Source of the DNA: Eubacteriales bacterium | Lineage (GTDB): Bacteria; Bacillota; Clostridia; Peptostreptococcales; Anaerovoracaceae | Length of the DNA: 8,805 nt | Reading direction: 5' to 3' | Assembly: GCA_028702415.1 (NCBI GenBank) | Contig: JAQVOT010000042.1 | Location: forward strand, 1 to 8,805 | Part shown: positions 1 to 7,112 of the stretch, piece after piece | How positions within the stretch are numbered: position 1 is the first letter of the stretch | Layout: every line of letters starts with the position of its first letter | Made by a program: the position numbers and the translations under genes | Notes under the pieces: generated by a model | What the model saw: the letters and a program-made list of their open reading frames with translations, nothing else | What the model was told of the DNA's origin: nothing | The model's database searches: none

Positions 1-1
1 T

Positions 2-2605
2 CAGCTGGCTGTAATCGACATGTATCATCAGTATGTGCCGTTTCTGGGAGAGCTTCAGTACAAACTGCAGGAGGGAGGGAGTCTTTTTTATTCCTGGAAC
101 AGCGGAGGCGGCAGCAACTTCTGGTGCCTACTTTCCTATTATGGTGCCAGTCCACTGAACCTGATTCTGATTCTGTTTCCGAAGAGCCTCCTAATGGAGG
201 GCGTTTCTATAATCCTGCTTATCAAAATAGGCCTTACAAGCACTTTCATGTTTGTGTATCTGAAAAATGTCAGCCTTCCGGCTGATGGTACATCGGACAG
301 GCAGATTGGTTGGCAGACTATTGCTTTTGCATCTATGTACGCCTTGTGTTCATATGTAATAGGGTATTACTGGTGCATAATGTGGCTGGATGCTGTGATG
401 CTCCTTCCGCTTATTATGCTCGGATTAAATCAACTGATCAATGACGGGCGCATGGCACTTTATACCGTGAGCCTGGCACTTGTAGTTCTATGCAATTACT
501 ACATCGCAATAATGGTATGCATTTTCATTCTGTTTTATTATCCGGTGCTGTACTTTACAATAAGCCAGAGTAGAGGCGTTCGGGGATGCTTTGGTACTAC
601 CCTTAAGGCTGTGGGATGCTCACTTCTTGCCATCACCATGGCTGCGGTGATGCTGCTGCCAACATATATCAGCATGAAAAACGCTTACTATTTCACTTCG
701 GAGATGCCGGAAGACTGGACTATCAGCAATGATGTGTTGGATATTCTGAACCAGCTGCTGCCAAATGCACACCTCACATATATTGAAGGGCTTCCAAATC
801 TGTGCTGCGGACTTCTGGTTACCATAATGTTTGTTATATATTTTATAAGCAGAGAAATACCCCTGAAGGAAAAACTCTTGAACGGGGCGTTTCTGTTATT
901 TATGTACTTCAGCTTAAATGTGAATGTGCTTGACTTTATCTGGCATGGAATGCACTTTCCTAACCAGCTGCCCCACAGATTTTCTTTTGTTGTGTGCTTC
1001 CTGCTTGTTTCCATGGGCTACAGAGCCTTTAACAGAATTGAAGGATTGAGTGCCAGAACTTTCGGAATAATTACAGGGACCGGAGTCGCATATTATCTGC
1101 TGGCTCAGAAGCTATTGAAAAATACTGTGGATAACATGAATGTGTTCTTCTACTACGGTATTATACTGATGGCGGTGTACGGTACGATCCTGATTCTGTA
1201 CAGGAACAACAAGCTGGTCAAGAAGTGGTTCACCATTGCCATTGTGATCGCCGTATCAGCGGAGATGTGTATTACAACCTGTACTGGTCTTAGTATTATA
1301 GGGAATTCTTCAAGGGAAACATATAACGAAAATAAAGCGGACATAATAGAGATCGCAAAGGAGGCCGGCCGGCTTAGCGGGCCTACAGCCCAAGGGGGAG
1401 ACGGAACATTCGGCAGAATGGAGATAGACGAGCCTCTTATTCACAATTGCCCTGCATTTTACCCCTACAGAGGTATGGGGCAGTTTTCATCAACACTGAA
1501 CGCTTCCAATACAGCGCTTATGGAGAAAATAGGGCTTGAAGGAAACCCTGGGGGTAACAGATTTAATTACAACGAAACAAGTCCCGTAACAAACTGCATT
1601 ACAAACATACGGTATCTGATAGGGAAGGATTCCAAGGTAGAGGATTCTGATTTCGAATTAATCAGAAGGAAAGGTAACACGAGGCTGTATGAGAGCAGAT
1701 ATCCTCTTTCAATAGGATACCTGCTGACGCCTGCAATCAGAACATGGAATCCTGATGATGATAATCCTTTTGCCAATCTGGATAGTTACGTGGGGGCAGC
1801 AACAGATGGACAGGTTGATAAGGTATTTATTGATAAAGGTTACGGAAAGATTCAGGACAATGGCACATACTCCTATTATGGAAGTGAAGGGATATTGGAA
1901 AGCATAATTCTCGATCAGACTAAACCTGGGGCAGTTTCTCTTAAATTCAAGGCGGAAAAAAAAGAAAAATACTATATGTTCGTTGAGGCAAGTTATGCTG
2001 AGGAAATTACAATTGAACGAGAGAATCAGATCGATAACATAAGCGTGCAGAGCGACTGCGGTTCCATAATAAAGATAGGAGAGCTGAAGCCAAATGAAGA
2101 ATTCGGTGTCAAAGTCAATTTTGAATCCAGTAAGGCAGGGAGAGTAACATGCCGTGTCTGCACCTTGGATTACGATGCCTGGAATAAGGCATACAAAATA
2201 ATTTCTGCAAACCCCATGAAAGTTACTGATGCCGGCGATACCTACATCAGAGGAGAAATCAAGACTGATTATGACGGAGTTCTTGTTACATCCATTCCAT
2301 ACGAGGAAGGCTGGAGCATGAAAGTTGACGGAGTAAAAAAAGACATCTCCGATTTAACCGGAGATGTGTGGATTACAACGGGTTTGGACAAAGGGAAACA
2401 TGTGATTGAATTCAGATTTATGCCCCCTGGGCTCATAGCCGGCATCGTGATAAGTCTTTTATCCATAATGATTCTGATCTTTGTTTGCAGACGTAGAGGG
2501 CGCAGACTCAGTCACGCCATGCTGACACAAGAGCCTGAACAACACCGGGGATTTTTTCAAGAGGGATCTGGTTGTAATACAGAATCAGAACAGCCGCGTG
2601 AATAG
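2..2605 (+). CDS. YfhO-family polytopic membrane protein, 5'-truncated by window edge
   Basis: The frame is open from base 2, giving QLAVID before the first ATG at 20, so the true start is almost certainly upstream and this is a partial gene. About 10 hydrophobic segments lie in residues 30-425 (numbered from the ATG at 20). They are followed by a large hydrophilic, probably extracytoplasmic region at about 430-800, a last membrane helix at about 804-823, and a charged cytoplasmic tail. Family-like features are the DMYHQYVPF segment at the N-terminal side and the FPNQLPHRFSF motif near residue 315. YfhO proteins are GT-C-like; in Bacillus and Listeria they are implicated in adding sugars to lipoteichoic or other cell-envelope polymers from undecaprenyl-linked donors. 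The acceptor here is unknown. The last 98 bp overlap the convergent mocR-like gene, so the final 33 or so residues are antisense to it. No frameshift is seen. Confidence 0.85.
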   Translation, partial: QLAVIDMYHQYVPFLGELQYKLQEGGSLFYSWNSGGGSNFWCLLSYYGASPLNLILILFPKSLLMEGVSIILLIKIGLTSTFMFVYLKNVSLPADGTSDRQIGWQTIAFASMYALCSYVIGYYWCIMWLDAVMLLPLIMLGLNQLINDGRMALYTVSLALVVLCNYYIAIMVCIFILFYYPVLYFTISQSRGVRGCFGTTLKAVGCSLLAITMAAVMLLPTYISMKNAYYFTSEMPEDWTISNDVLDILNQLLPNAHLTYIEGLPNLCCGLLVTIMFVIYFISREIPLKEKLLNGAFLLFMYFSLNVNVLDFIWHGMHFPNQLPHRFSFVVCFLLVSMGYRAFNRIEGLSARTFGIITGTGVAYYLLAQKLLKNTVDNMNVFFYYGIILMAVYGTILILYRNNKLVKKWFTIAIVIAVSAEMCITTCTGLSIIGNSSRETYNENKADIIEIAKEAGRLSGPTAQGGDGTFGRMEIDEPLIHNCPAFYPYRGMGQFSSTLNASNTALMEKIGLEGNPGGNRFNYNETSPVTNCITNIRYLIGKDSKVEDSDFELIRRKGNTRLYESRYPLSIGYLLTPAIRTWNPDDDNPFANLDSYVGAATDGQVDKVFIDKGYGKIQDNGTYSYYGSEGILESIILDQTKPGAVSLKFKAEKKEKYYMFVEASYAEEITIERENQIDNISVQSDCGSIIKIGELKPNEEFGVKVNFESSKAGRVTCRVCTLDYDAWNKAYKIISANPMKVTDAGDTYIRGEIKTDYDGVLVTSIPYEEGWSMKVDGVKKDISDLTGDVWITTGLDKGKHVIEFRFMPPGLIAGIVISLLSIMILIFVCRRRGRRLSHAMLTQEPEQHRGFFQEGSGCNTESEQPRE
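2335..2367 (-). terminator. Intrinsic terminator of the mocR-like gene, inside yfhO
   Basis: Read on the minus strand this is a perfect 9-bp stem, ACATCTCCG / CGGAGATGT (arms 2359-2367 and 2343-2351), with a 7-nt loop. After a single C it is followed by seven T residues (2341-2335). The T-tract exists only on the minus strand, so it should stop transcripts of the regulator, about 140 nt past its stop codon. It lies fully within the yfhO coding sequence. Confidence 0.75.
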
Positions 2606-3929
2606 AGTGGGATGTATTTCCTGAAGGGTCATAATTACCGATAAACATTGAAGGGATGCCTAGAGATTCGGCATCCTTTTTTAATTGCCGGGCGGGTTTT
2701 CTTGAGTAAATCTTCAGAATCACGTTTATTCCGGAGGATGTGTTTGTTACTTCCACACAACCTTTGCCAAACCTGGCAAAGGCCTCGGTTAGTTTGGCCA
2801 GTTTCTGGGAATAGAGTTTACGGAGTTTCTTTATATGAGTCTGGTAATGACCTGATTCCATGAACATGGCCAGGGAGAGCTGTTCCAGTTTTGAACAGGT
2901 CTGAGAATAATCCCCGGCGATGTGGCCGAATTCTCTTGCCATTGAAATAGGCAGAACCATATAACTTATTTTCACTGCCGCGAAAAGAGTGCTGGAGAAG
3001 GAGCCCAGATAGATCACTCTGTCTGAACCGTCGAGGCTTTTTAGAGCAGGAATAGGCTTGCTGAAATAACGCAATTCACTGTCATAGTCATCCTCAATTA
3101 TGTAGCTGTTGTTATCTGACGCCCACTGAAGAAGCTCATTTCTTCTTCCGATTGGCATAGAAGCTCCTGTAAAAGCGTGATTTGAGGGGCTTACATATGC
3201 TGCTGTTCTGATGTTAGCGGGGAGCTTTTCGAGTTTCAGCCCGTCAGCGCCAACATCAACCGAAGTAATGGCGAAGCCTCTGTCCCGAAAGATATTTCTT
3301 ACAGGCATGTAACCAGGATTTTCGATGGCCACATTTTCTACACCCTTTAGTCGGAGAAGTGTTGCCAGATGATTTGTAATCTGCTGGGTTCCGGCTGCAA
3401 TAATAATCTGTTCCGGGGTGCAGGAAACACCACGGGACGTATAAAGATATCTGGCGATTTCTGTTCGCAGGCCTATTTCTCCCTGAGGCTCTCCTTCAAA
3501 GAAAAGGGCGGGGGAATAATCAGTAAGTATTTTATTCATACACTTTTTCCACTTGTTGAAATCAAAACACTCAGGATCATAAAGCATAGCGGGGGAGTCT
3601 TCATCCCGGGGTTCTTCGAGTACTAACACTTCCTTTGCCAGAATATCGCTTACAGCAGGTACGGTTTGAGAAGGTGCCGCATTTATTCTGCTCACGTAGT
3701 AGCCTGAACCCGGACGAACAGAGATGTAGCCTTCCACCAGTAACTGGTTGTAACTCTGTTCGATAGTGGTGACGGAAAGACCTGTTGATTTTGCCAGGCT
3801 CCTAAGGGATGGAAGTCTTTCACCCTCCAACATTTCACCCTTCAGTATTGCATCTTTCAGATAGTGATAAAGCTGGAGATAATATGGCGTTTTTCTTGAC
3901 TCATCAAATATGGGGAGTATCGCTCTCAT
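2508..3929 (-). CDS. MocR-family regulator (GntR wHTH + aminotransferase-like domain) lacking the PLP lysine
   Basis: The 473-residue length is typical of MocR/GabR/PdxR regulators. Residues 8-80 form a GntR winged helix (YYLQLYHYLKDAI, LPSLRSLAKSTGLS, VEGYISVRPGSGYYV). Residues 115-470 form a fold-type I aminotransferase-like domain with AGTQQ at 179-183, ENPGY at 203-207, SPSN at 247-250 and EDDYDSELRY at 279-288, so most of the cofactor pocket is recognisable. The expected GTFSKTL-type motif reads GSFSSTL (309-315). Ser313 (AGC, bases 2993-2991) occupies the place of the PLP Schiff-base lysine (Lys312 in GabR), and Lys320 replaces the following phosphate-binding Arg. No Arg is evident in the C-terminal HSIHAAVLILYYNQ segment, where GabR-like proteins hold a substrate carboxylate. 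Start: ATG preceded by GGAGG with 6-nt spacing. The gene is divergent from the ECF S component, which is its likely target. An aminotransferase reaction is unlikely. The ligand is unknown; noncovalent PLP or pyridoxal, or an unrelated effector, are possibilities. Confidence 0.9.
   Translation of the reverse strand: MRAILPIFDESRKTPYYLQLYHYLKDAILKGEMLEGERLPSLRSLAKSTGLSVTTIEQSYNQLLVEGYISVRPGSGYYVSRINAAPSQTVPAVSDILAKEVLVLEEPRDEDSPAMLYDPECFDFNKWKKCMNKILTDYSPALFFEGEPQGEIGLRTEIARYLYTSRGVSCTPEQIIIAAGTQQITNHLATLLRLKGVENVAIENPGYMPVRNIFRDRGFAITSVDVGADGLKLEKLPANIRTAAYVSPSNHAFTGASMPIGRRNELLQWASDNNSYIIEDDYDSELRYFSKPIPALKSLDGSDRVIYLGSFSSTLFAAVKISYMVLPISMAREFGHIAGDYSQTCSKLEQLSLAMFMESGHYQTHIKKLRKLYSQKLAKLTEAFARFGKGCVEVTNTSSGINVILKIYSRKPARQLKKDAESLGIPSMFIGNYDPSGNTSHSIHAAVLILYYNQIPLEKIPGVVQALVSAWRD
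2654..2682 (+). terminator. Intrinsic terminator of yfhO, inside the mocR-like gene
   Basis: A perfect 7-bp stem GGATGCC (2654-2660) / GGCATCC (2670-2676) has a 9-nt loop and is followed directly by TTTTTT (2677-2682). It begins 48 nt after the yfhO stop. The T-run is only on the plus strand, so it serves yfhO. The same bases encode the ESLGIP region of the regulator on the opposite strand. Confidence 0.8.
2761..2782. repeat. Perfect inverted repeat (9-bp arms, 4-nt loop) within mocR-like gene
   Basis: CCTTTGCCA (2761-2769) is the exact reverse complement of TGGCAAAGG (2774-2782), with the loop AACC between. It would form a stable hairpin on either strand. No T-run follows it, so it is not a canonical intrinsic terminator. 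It lies about 80 bp past the yfhO terminator, in codons for the EAFARFGKG segment of the regulator. Function, if any, is unknown. Confidence 0.6.
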
Positions 3930-4044
3930 AACAAGCCTCCTAACTGTTATTATAAAAATAAATAATATTGTCTATTTAATTACATACAATCTTCTCTTAT
4001 TATATTATAGACTAAACAAAACGGTTTGAAAAGAGGTGGTGTCA
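3930..4044. promoter_or_regulatory. Divergent regulatory region between mocR-like gene and ECF operon, with candidate operators
   Basis: A 115-bp, very AT-rich gap lies between the two divergent start codons and must hold both promoters. It contains two dyad pairs: ATTGT (3967-3971) with ACAAT (3986-3990), and GTCTAT (3970-3975) with ATAGAC (4007-4012). Either could be half-sites for the adjacent MocR regulator; AT-richness raises the chance of coincidence. For the rightward operon the best -10-like hexamers are TACAAT (3985-3990) and TATTAT (4003-4008), but neither has a convincing -35 at 17 nt. The space is too short for a known large riboswitch, and no terminator-like hairpin is present. 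Confidence 0.5.
4004..4032 (-). promoter_or_regulatory. Candidate sigma-A promoter for the mocR-like gene
   Basis: On the minus strand TTTTCA (4032-4027) is followed after 17 nt by a perfect TATAAT (4009-4004), predicting a start near 3997 and a leader of about 70 nt. A second TATAAT overlaps at 4004-3999, and another lies at 3954-3949 with only a poorly spaced TAGACA upstream. The -10 overlaps the ATAGAC half-site, which would suit autoregulation. This is a visual match only. Confidence 0.35.
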
Positions 4045-4593
4045 ATGGAGACAAAAGCTTTTATAACCAAAATTTCAAAGCTCGTACTGACAGCCATTAT
4101 TGTGGCCCTTATTGTGTTGGCAATTTTTCTGATCAGAATTCCGATTCCATTCACCCAAGGGTATCTGAACCTTTGTGATGGTGTGATATTCATCGGTGTA
4201 ATGATTCTCGGCCGCAGAAATGGAGCTCTGGCCGCTGCAGTGGGTACAATGCTGGGAGACATTCTGGGAGGATTTGCCATGTGGGCACCTTGGTCATTTT
4301 TTATCAACGGTGGAATGGCATTAATAATGGCACTTATTTTGTCTGCTTTCACACATGATAATATGAGTGAAGCGGCAAGATGGGTTACGAGAATAGTGGC
4401 AATGGCAGTTGGAGGACTGTTCATGGTATTTGGTTACTTCATTGCAGAGGGGCTCATGTACGGTAACTGGGCAATAGCTGTTCTCGGTATACCTTGGAAT
4501 ATCGGGCAGTTTGCAATTGGAATTGTGCTGGCTTGCATGGTGGCGGCAGCACTGATAAAAGCACAGGTTATGAAGAAGGATGGAACCATATGA
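4045..4593 (+). CDS. ECF transporter S component (substrate-binding membrane subunit, PF07155-like)
   Basis: This 182-residue protein with about six membrane helices (roughly 13-30, 44-56, 60-78, 84-100, 112-136, 150-172) matches the size and topology of ECF S components. The first helix carries A17-xxx-A21, the small-residue motif that S components use to dock on EcfT. The run RIPIPFTQGYLNLCDG (31-46), then GDILGGFAMWAPWSFF (71-86), resembles the PF07155 group that includes pyridoxine (PdxU2) and hydroxymethylpyrimidine (HmpT) transporters. It would bind a vitamin or precursor outside the membrane and deliver it via the EcfA1-EcfA2-EcfT module encoded downstream. ATG 4045 is chosen because AGAGGTGG (4032-4039) sits at proper spacing; the in-frame GTG codons at 4036 and 4039 lie inside that site. 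Its stop overlaps the aroD start (ATGA). The divergent MocR regulator makes a B6 vitamer an attractive but unproven substrate. Confidence 0.82.
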   Translation: METKAFITKISKLVLTAIIVALIVLAIFLIRIPIPFTQGYLNLCDGVIFIGVMILGRRNGALAAAVGTMLGDILGGFAMWAPWSFFINGGMALIMALILSAFTHDNMSEAARWVTRIVAMAVGGLFMVFGYFIAEGLMYGNWAIAVLGIPWNIGQFAIGIVLACMVAAALIKAQVMKKDGTI

Positions 4594-5393
4594 AGAAAAT
4601 GAAGGTTAAAAATATAACACTTGATATCGGCAGACCTAAAATAGCAGTTCCCATCACCGGCAGAAGTCATGAGGAGATAATGTCTCAGGTTAATACAGCC
4701 ATGGAAACACACTGTGACATGCTTGAGTGGAGAGCTGATTATTATTTCGCGGATATGCCTTCTCTTGAAGAACAGGTTGAGAACACAACGGCACATATGG
4801 GGATGATCAGAATACTTGATGATATTGACTACAAAACCGAAAGCATGCCGCTGATTCTGAAGCTCAAGGGGATTAACCAGGGTGGAGTGCTACAACTGGA
4901 GAGAAAGCACGCATATGATCTGGCGGCGCTGGCAGCCCAGTCAAAGCTGATTGATTTTGTGGACATGGAGCTTCTGGATGATGACAATTCATTTGATGCG
5001 GAACAGGTGCTGAATCAGGTCAATGAAATCCACAAGTACGGTGTCAAGGTAATACATTCTTACCATGATTTTACAAGAATGCCGAGCCTTGAACAGATTT
5101 TATCACTGGCATCAAACATGAGAGCTTTGGGGGCGGATATCGTGAAAATCTGCGGAACCGCAAAAAGTACGGATGATGCAAAGCTGATGCTGGAGGCGGC
5201 AGGACAGCTGACATCCGGAAATCAGAATCCTGTAATACTTATTGCAATGGGTCAGCCGGGGGTTGCCACAAGAGTCGCCGGTGGAAAATACGGTTCATGC
5301 ATCTCATATGCATATTGTGAAGAATCCACAGCAGAGGGTCAGATCAATGTTAACACCCTGACCAGACTTATGGATGAATACTACGGCCAGTAA
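4590..5393 (+). CDS. aroD: Type I 3-dehydroquinate dehydratase, divergent active site
   Basis: This 267-residue protein has the type I dehydroquinase layout. The family converts 3-dehydroquinate to 3-dehydroshikimate in the shikimate pathway through a lysine Schiff base. Visible residues are E46 and R48 in MLEWRAD, catalytic H159 in HSYHDF, Schiff-base K186 in ADIVKICG, R228 in GVATRVAG, and Q251 in TAEGQI. Unusually, the substrate-binding segment that reads TFRSAKEGG in E. coli is KLKGINQGG here. Thus K93 replaces R82, Q97 replaces E86, and T247 replaces S232 (E. coli numbering for the consensus). Activity may be altered. ATG 4590 overlaps the S-component stop as ATGA and has AAGGA at 4576-4580; an upstream ATG at 4494 would bury the start in the preceding gene and adds no homologous sequence. 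Its position between an ECF S component and the ECF energising genes is unusual for a shikimate enzyme. Confidence 0.88.
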   Translation: MKKMKVKNITLDIGRPKIAVPITGRSHEEIMSQVNTAMETHCDMLEWRADYYFADMPSLEEQVENTTAHMGMIRILDDIDYKTESMPLILKLKGINQGGVLQLERKHAYDLAALAAQSKLIDFVDMELLDDDNSFDAEQVLNQVNEIHKYGVKVIHSYHDFTRMPSLEQILSLASNMRALGADIVKICGTAKSTDDAKLMLEAAGQLTSGNQNPVILIAMGQPGVATRVAGGKYGSCISYAYCEESTAEGQINVNTLTRLMDEYYGQ

Positions 5394-5421
5394 GGTACAA
5401 AATCAAGAGAAAGCTCAGCAG

Positions 5422-6261
5422 ATGGAATTTATTAAAGCGGAAAATCTGACATTTGAATATCATAAAACTGACGACGCCGGGCAGGAAATGTCCACGAGGG
5501 CGGTGAACAACATTTCGTTCAGTATAGAAAAAGGAAGCTTCACTGCAATTATTGGTCAGAACGGCAGTGGCAAGTCAACTCTTGCCAAGAACATGAATGC
5601 TCTTCTTATTCCCACCGCCGGCAAAATATATGTTGACGGAATTGATACATCAGAAATTGATAGGATTTGGGATGTAAGACAGAAGGTTGCCATGGTATTC
5701 CAGAATCCCGACAACCAGATCGTGTCGGCTATTGTCGAGGATGATGTTGCTTTCGGGCCGGAGAACACAGGCGTTGATCCTGCTGAAATAAGGCAGAGGG
5801 TTGACGCCGCTTTAAGTTGGGTGGAGATGTTTGACTACAGAAAGAAAGCACCACACCTTCTTTCCGGAGGACAGAAGCAGAGAATAGCAATTGCCGGAGC
5901 GGTGGCAATGGAGCCTGACTGCATTGTATTTGATGAACCTACTGCCATGCTGGACCCTGCGGGAAGAGCAGAGGTAATGAATATAATCAGGAAACTAAAC
6001 GCTAGAGGGATTACTGCGATTCTAATTACACATTTCATGGAGGAAGCTGCTCAGGCTGACTATGTTCTGGTAATGGATGACGGAAAGATAAAGATGGAAG
6101 GAAGTCCTCTTGAGATCTTCAGAAGAACTGATGAGCTAAAGGATCTGAGCCTTGATGTGCCTGCACCTGTGGCATTGGCGGATAAGCTAAGAGAAGAGGG
6201 AATCGATCTTCCCGAAGACATACTGACAACAGACAGACTTGTGGAGGAACTGATCAAGTGA
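5422..6261 (+). CDS. ecfA1: ECF transporter ATPase A1
   Basis: This 279-residue cytoplasmic ABC ATPase has Walker [10 protein letters not shown] (45-53), Q-loop Q94 in [10 protein letters not shown], signature LSGGQKQR (147-154), Walker B CIVFDEP (167-173), an intact D-loop (AMLDP) and switch His204 (LITHF). The phrases FGPENTGV and AMLDP are typical of EcfA1. It pairs with EcfA2 to power substrate release from S components docked on EcfT. ATG 5422 gives the usual family N-terminus [13 protein letters not shown] and follows a modest AGAGA (5406-5410). An in-frame ATG at 5374 overlapping aroD would add 16 non-homologous residues and has a poorer ribosome site. Its stop overlaps the ecfA2 start. 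Confidence 0.93.
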   Translation: MEFIKAENLTFEYHKTDDAGQEMSTRAVNNISFSIEKGSFTAIIGQNGSGKSTLAKNMNALLIPTAGKIYVDGIDTSEIDRIWDVRQKVAMVFQNPDNQIVSAIVEDDVAFGPENTGVDPAEIRQRVDAALSWVEMFDYRKKAPHLLSGGQKQRIAIAGAVAMEPDCIVFDEPTAMLDPAGRAEVMNIIRKLNARGITAILITHFMEEAAQADYVLVMDDGKIKMEGSPLEIFRRTDELKDLSLDVPAPVALADKLREEGIDLPEDILTTDRLVEELIK

Positions 6262-7112
6262 TAGAAGTAAAAAAACTGACACATGTATACAGTGAAGGCC
6301 TTCCACACCAGCAGGTTGCAGTTGAAGACATCTCATTCACAATAGAAACCGGCGAATTTGTGGGGATAATCGGGCACACAGGCTCAGGAAAATCCACACT
6401 GCTGCAGCATCTTAACGGCCTTCTAAAGCCTAAATCGGGAAGCATTGTGATTGACGGCCTGGATATCACAAACTCTAAGACAGCAATGATTGATGTAAGA
6501 AAAAAAGTGGGACTTGTATTCCAGTATCCGGAGTATCAGCTTTTCGAAGAAACCGTGGCCAAGGATGTGGCTTTCGGACCTCAAAATCTCGGGCTGCCTC
6601 AGGAAGAAATTGACGAGAGAGTTCGAAGTTCAATTATGGCTGTAGGTCTGAATTATGACAGCATAAAAAACATTTCACCTTTCGAGCTTTCGGGAGGACA
6701 GAAGAGGCGCGTCGCAATTGCAGGAGTAATTGCAATGAATCCGGATATACTTATTCTGGATGAGCCGACGGCAGGTCTTAATCCAAAGGCTCACGAAGAT
6801 ATACTGAATCTTATAAGGGGCATTTACAAAAAAGGCGGTAAAACAGTAATACTTGTTTCCCACAACATGAATGACATTGCCAGAATATGTGATAGTGTAC
6901 TGGTAATGGATAAGGGAAGACTTGCCATGAAGGGCACACCGAAACAGGTCTTTTCCCGTGGAGAGGAGCTGAAGGACATGGGGCTGGCATTACCTGAAGC
7001 CACCGAGATAACATCAAGGCTAAGGGCAGCCGGCATGGAAATTAACAAAATCTGCCTCACTATAGAGGAGGCGGCGGCGGCGATTGCTGAAGCGAAGAAG
7101 ATGACAACATGA
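6258..7112 (+). CDS. ecfA2: ECF transporter ATPase A2
   Basis: This 284-residue ABC ATPase is the second subunit of the ECF heterodimer. It shows Walker [10 protein letters not shown] (39-47), Q-loop Q89 in [14 protein letters not shown] (a hallmark of EcfA2), signature LSGGQKRR (144-151), Walker B ILILDEP (164-170) and switch His202. The D-loop reads AGLNP, with Asn175 in place of the nearly invariant Asp, which could affect communication between the two ATP sites. Translation starts at GTG 6258, overlapping the ecfA1 stop as GTGA. It is supported by a strong GGAGGA at 6243-6248, nine bases upstream. The downstream junction is ATGA with ecfT, so the two are probably translationally coupled. 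Confidence 0.94.
   Translation: MIEVKKLTHVYSEGLPHQQVAVEDISFTIETGEFVGIIGHTGSGKSTLLQHLNGLLKPKSGSIVIDGLDITNSKTAMIDVRKKVGLVFQYPEYQLFEETVAKDVAFGPQNLGLPQEEIDERVRSSIMAVGLNYDSIKNISPFELSGGQKRRVAIAGVIAMNPDILILDEPTAGLNPKAHEDILNLIRGIYKKGGKTVILVSHNMNDIARICDSVLVMDKGRLAMKGTPKQVFSRGEELKDMGLALPEATEITSRLRAAGMEINKICLTIEEAAAAIAEAKKMTT

Noticed and set aside
1364..1374. GC-rich palindrome GCCGGCCGGC in yfhO
   Set aside because: It is short, lies within codons and has no associated structure; probably coincidental.
2648..2863. 71-residue plus-strand frame past the yfhO stop
   Set aside because: It begins at the yfhO terminator hairpin and is antisense to the regulator; no supporting features.
3369..3626. 85-residue plus-strand frame opposite the regulator
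   Set aside because: It is antisense to well-conserved aminotransferase-domain codons, shows no recognisable protein features and has no ribosome site.
4036..4044. GTG codons as alternative starts of the S component
   Set aside because: They are part of the AGAGGTGG ribosome binding site that serves ATG 4045.
4010..4044. Riboswitch in the leader of the ECF operon (often found for vitamin importers)
   Set aside because: The possible leader is only a few dozen bases, with no conserved aptamer core or terminator hairpin.
4494..4589. Upstream in-frame ATG that would lengthen AroD by 32 residues
   Set aside because: It lies wholly inside the S-component gene, has no good ribosome site and adds non-family sequence. 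ATG 4590 has AAGGA and the ATGA overlap.
5374..5421. Earlier ATG for EcfA1
   Set aside because: It overlaps aroD and adds 16 residues not seen in the family. It cannot be excluded entirely.
7071..7082. Four tandem GCG triplets in ecfA2
   Set aside because: They encode an Ala run in a C-terminal helix. The tract is too short to argue for phase variation.
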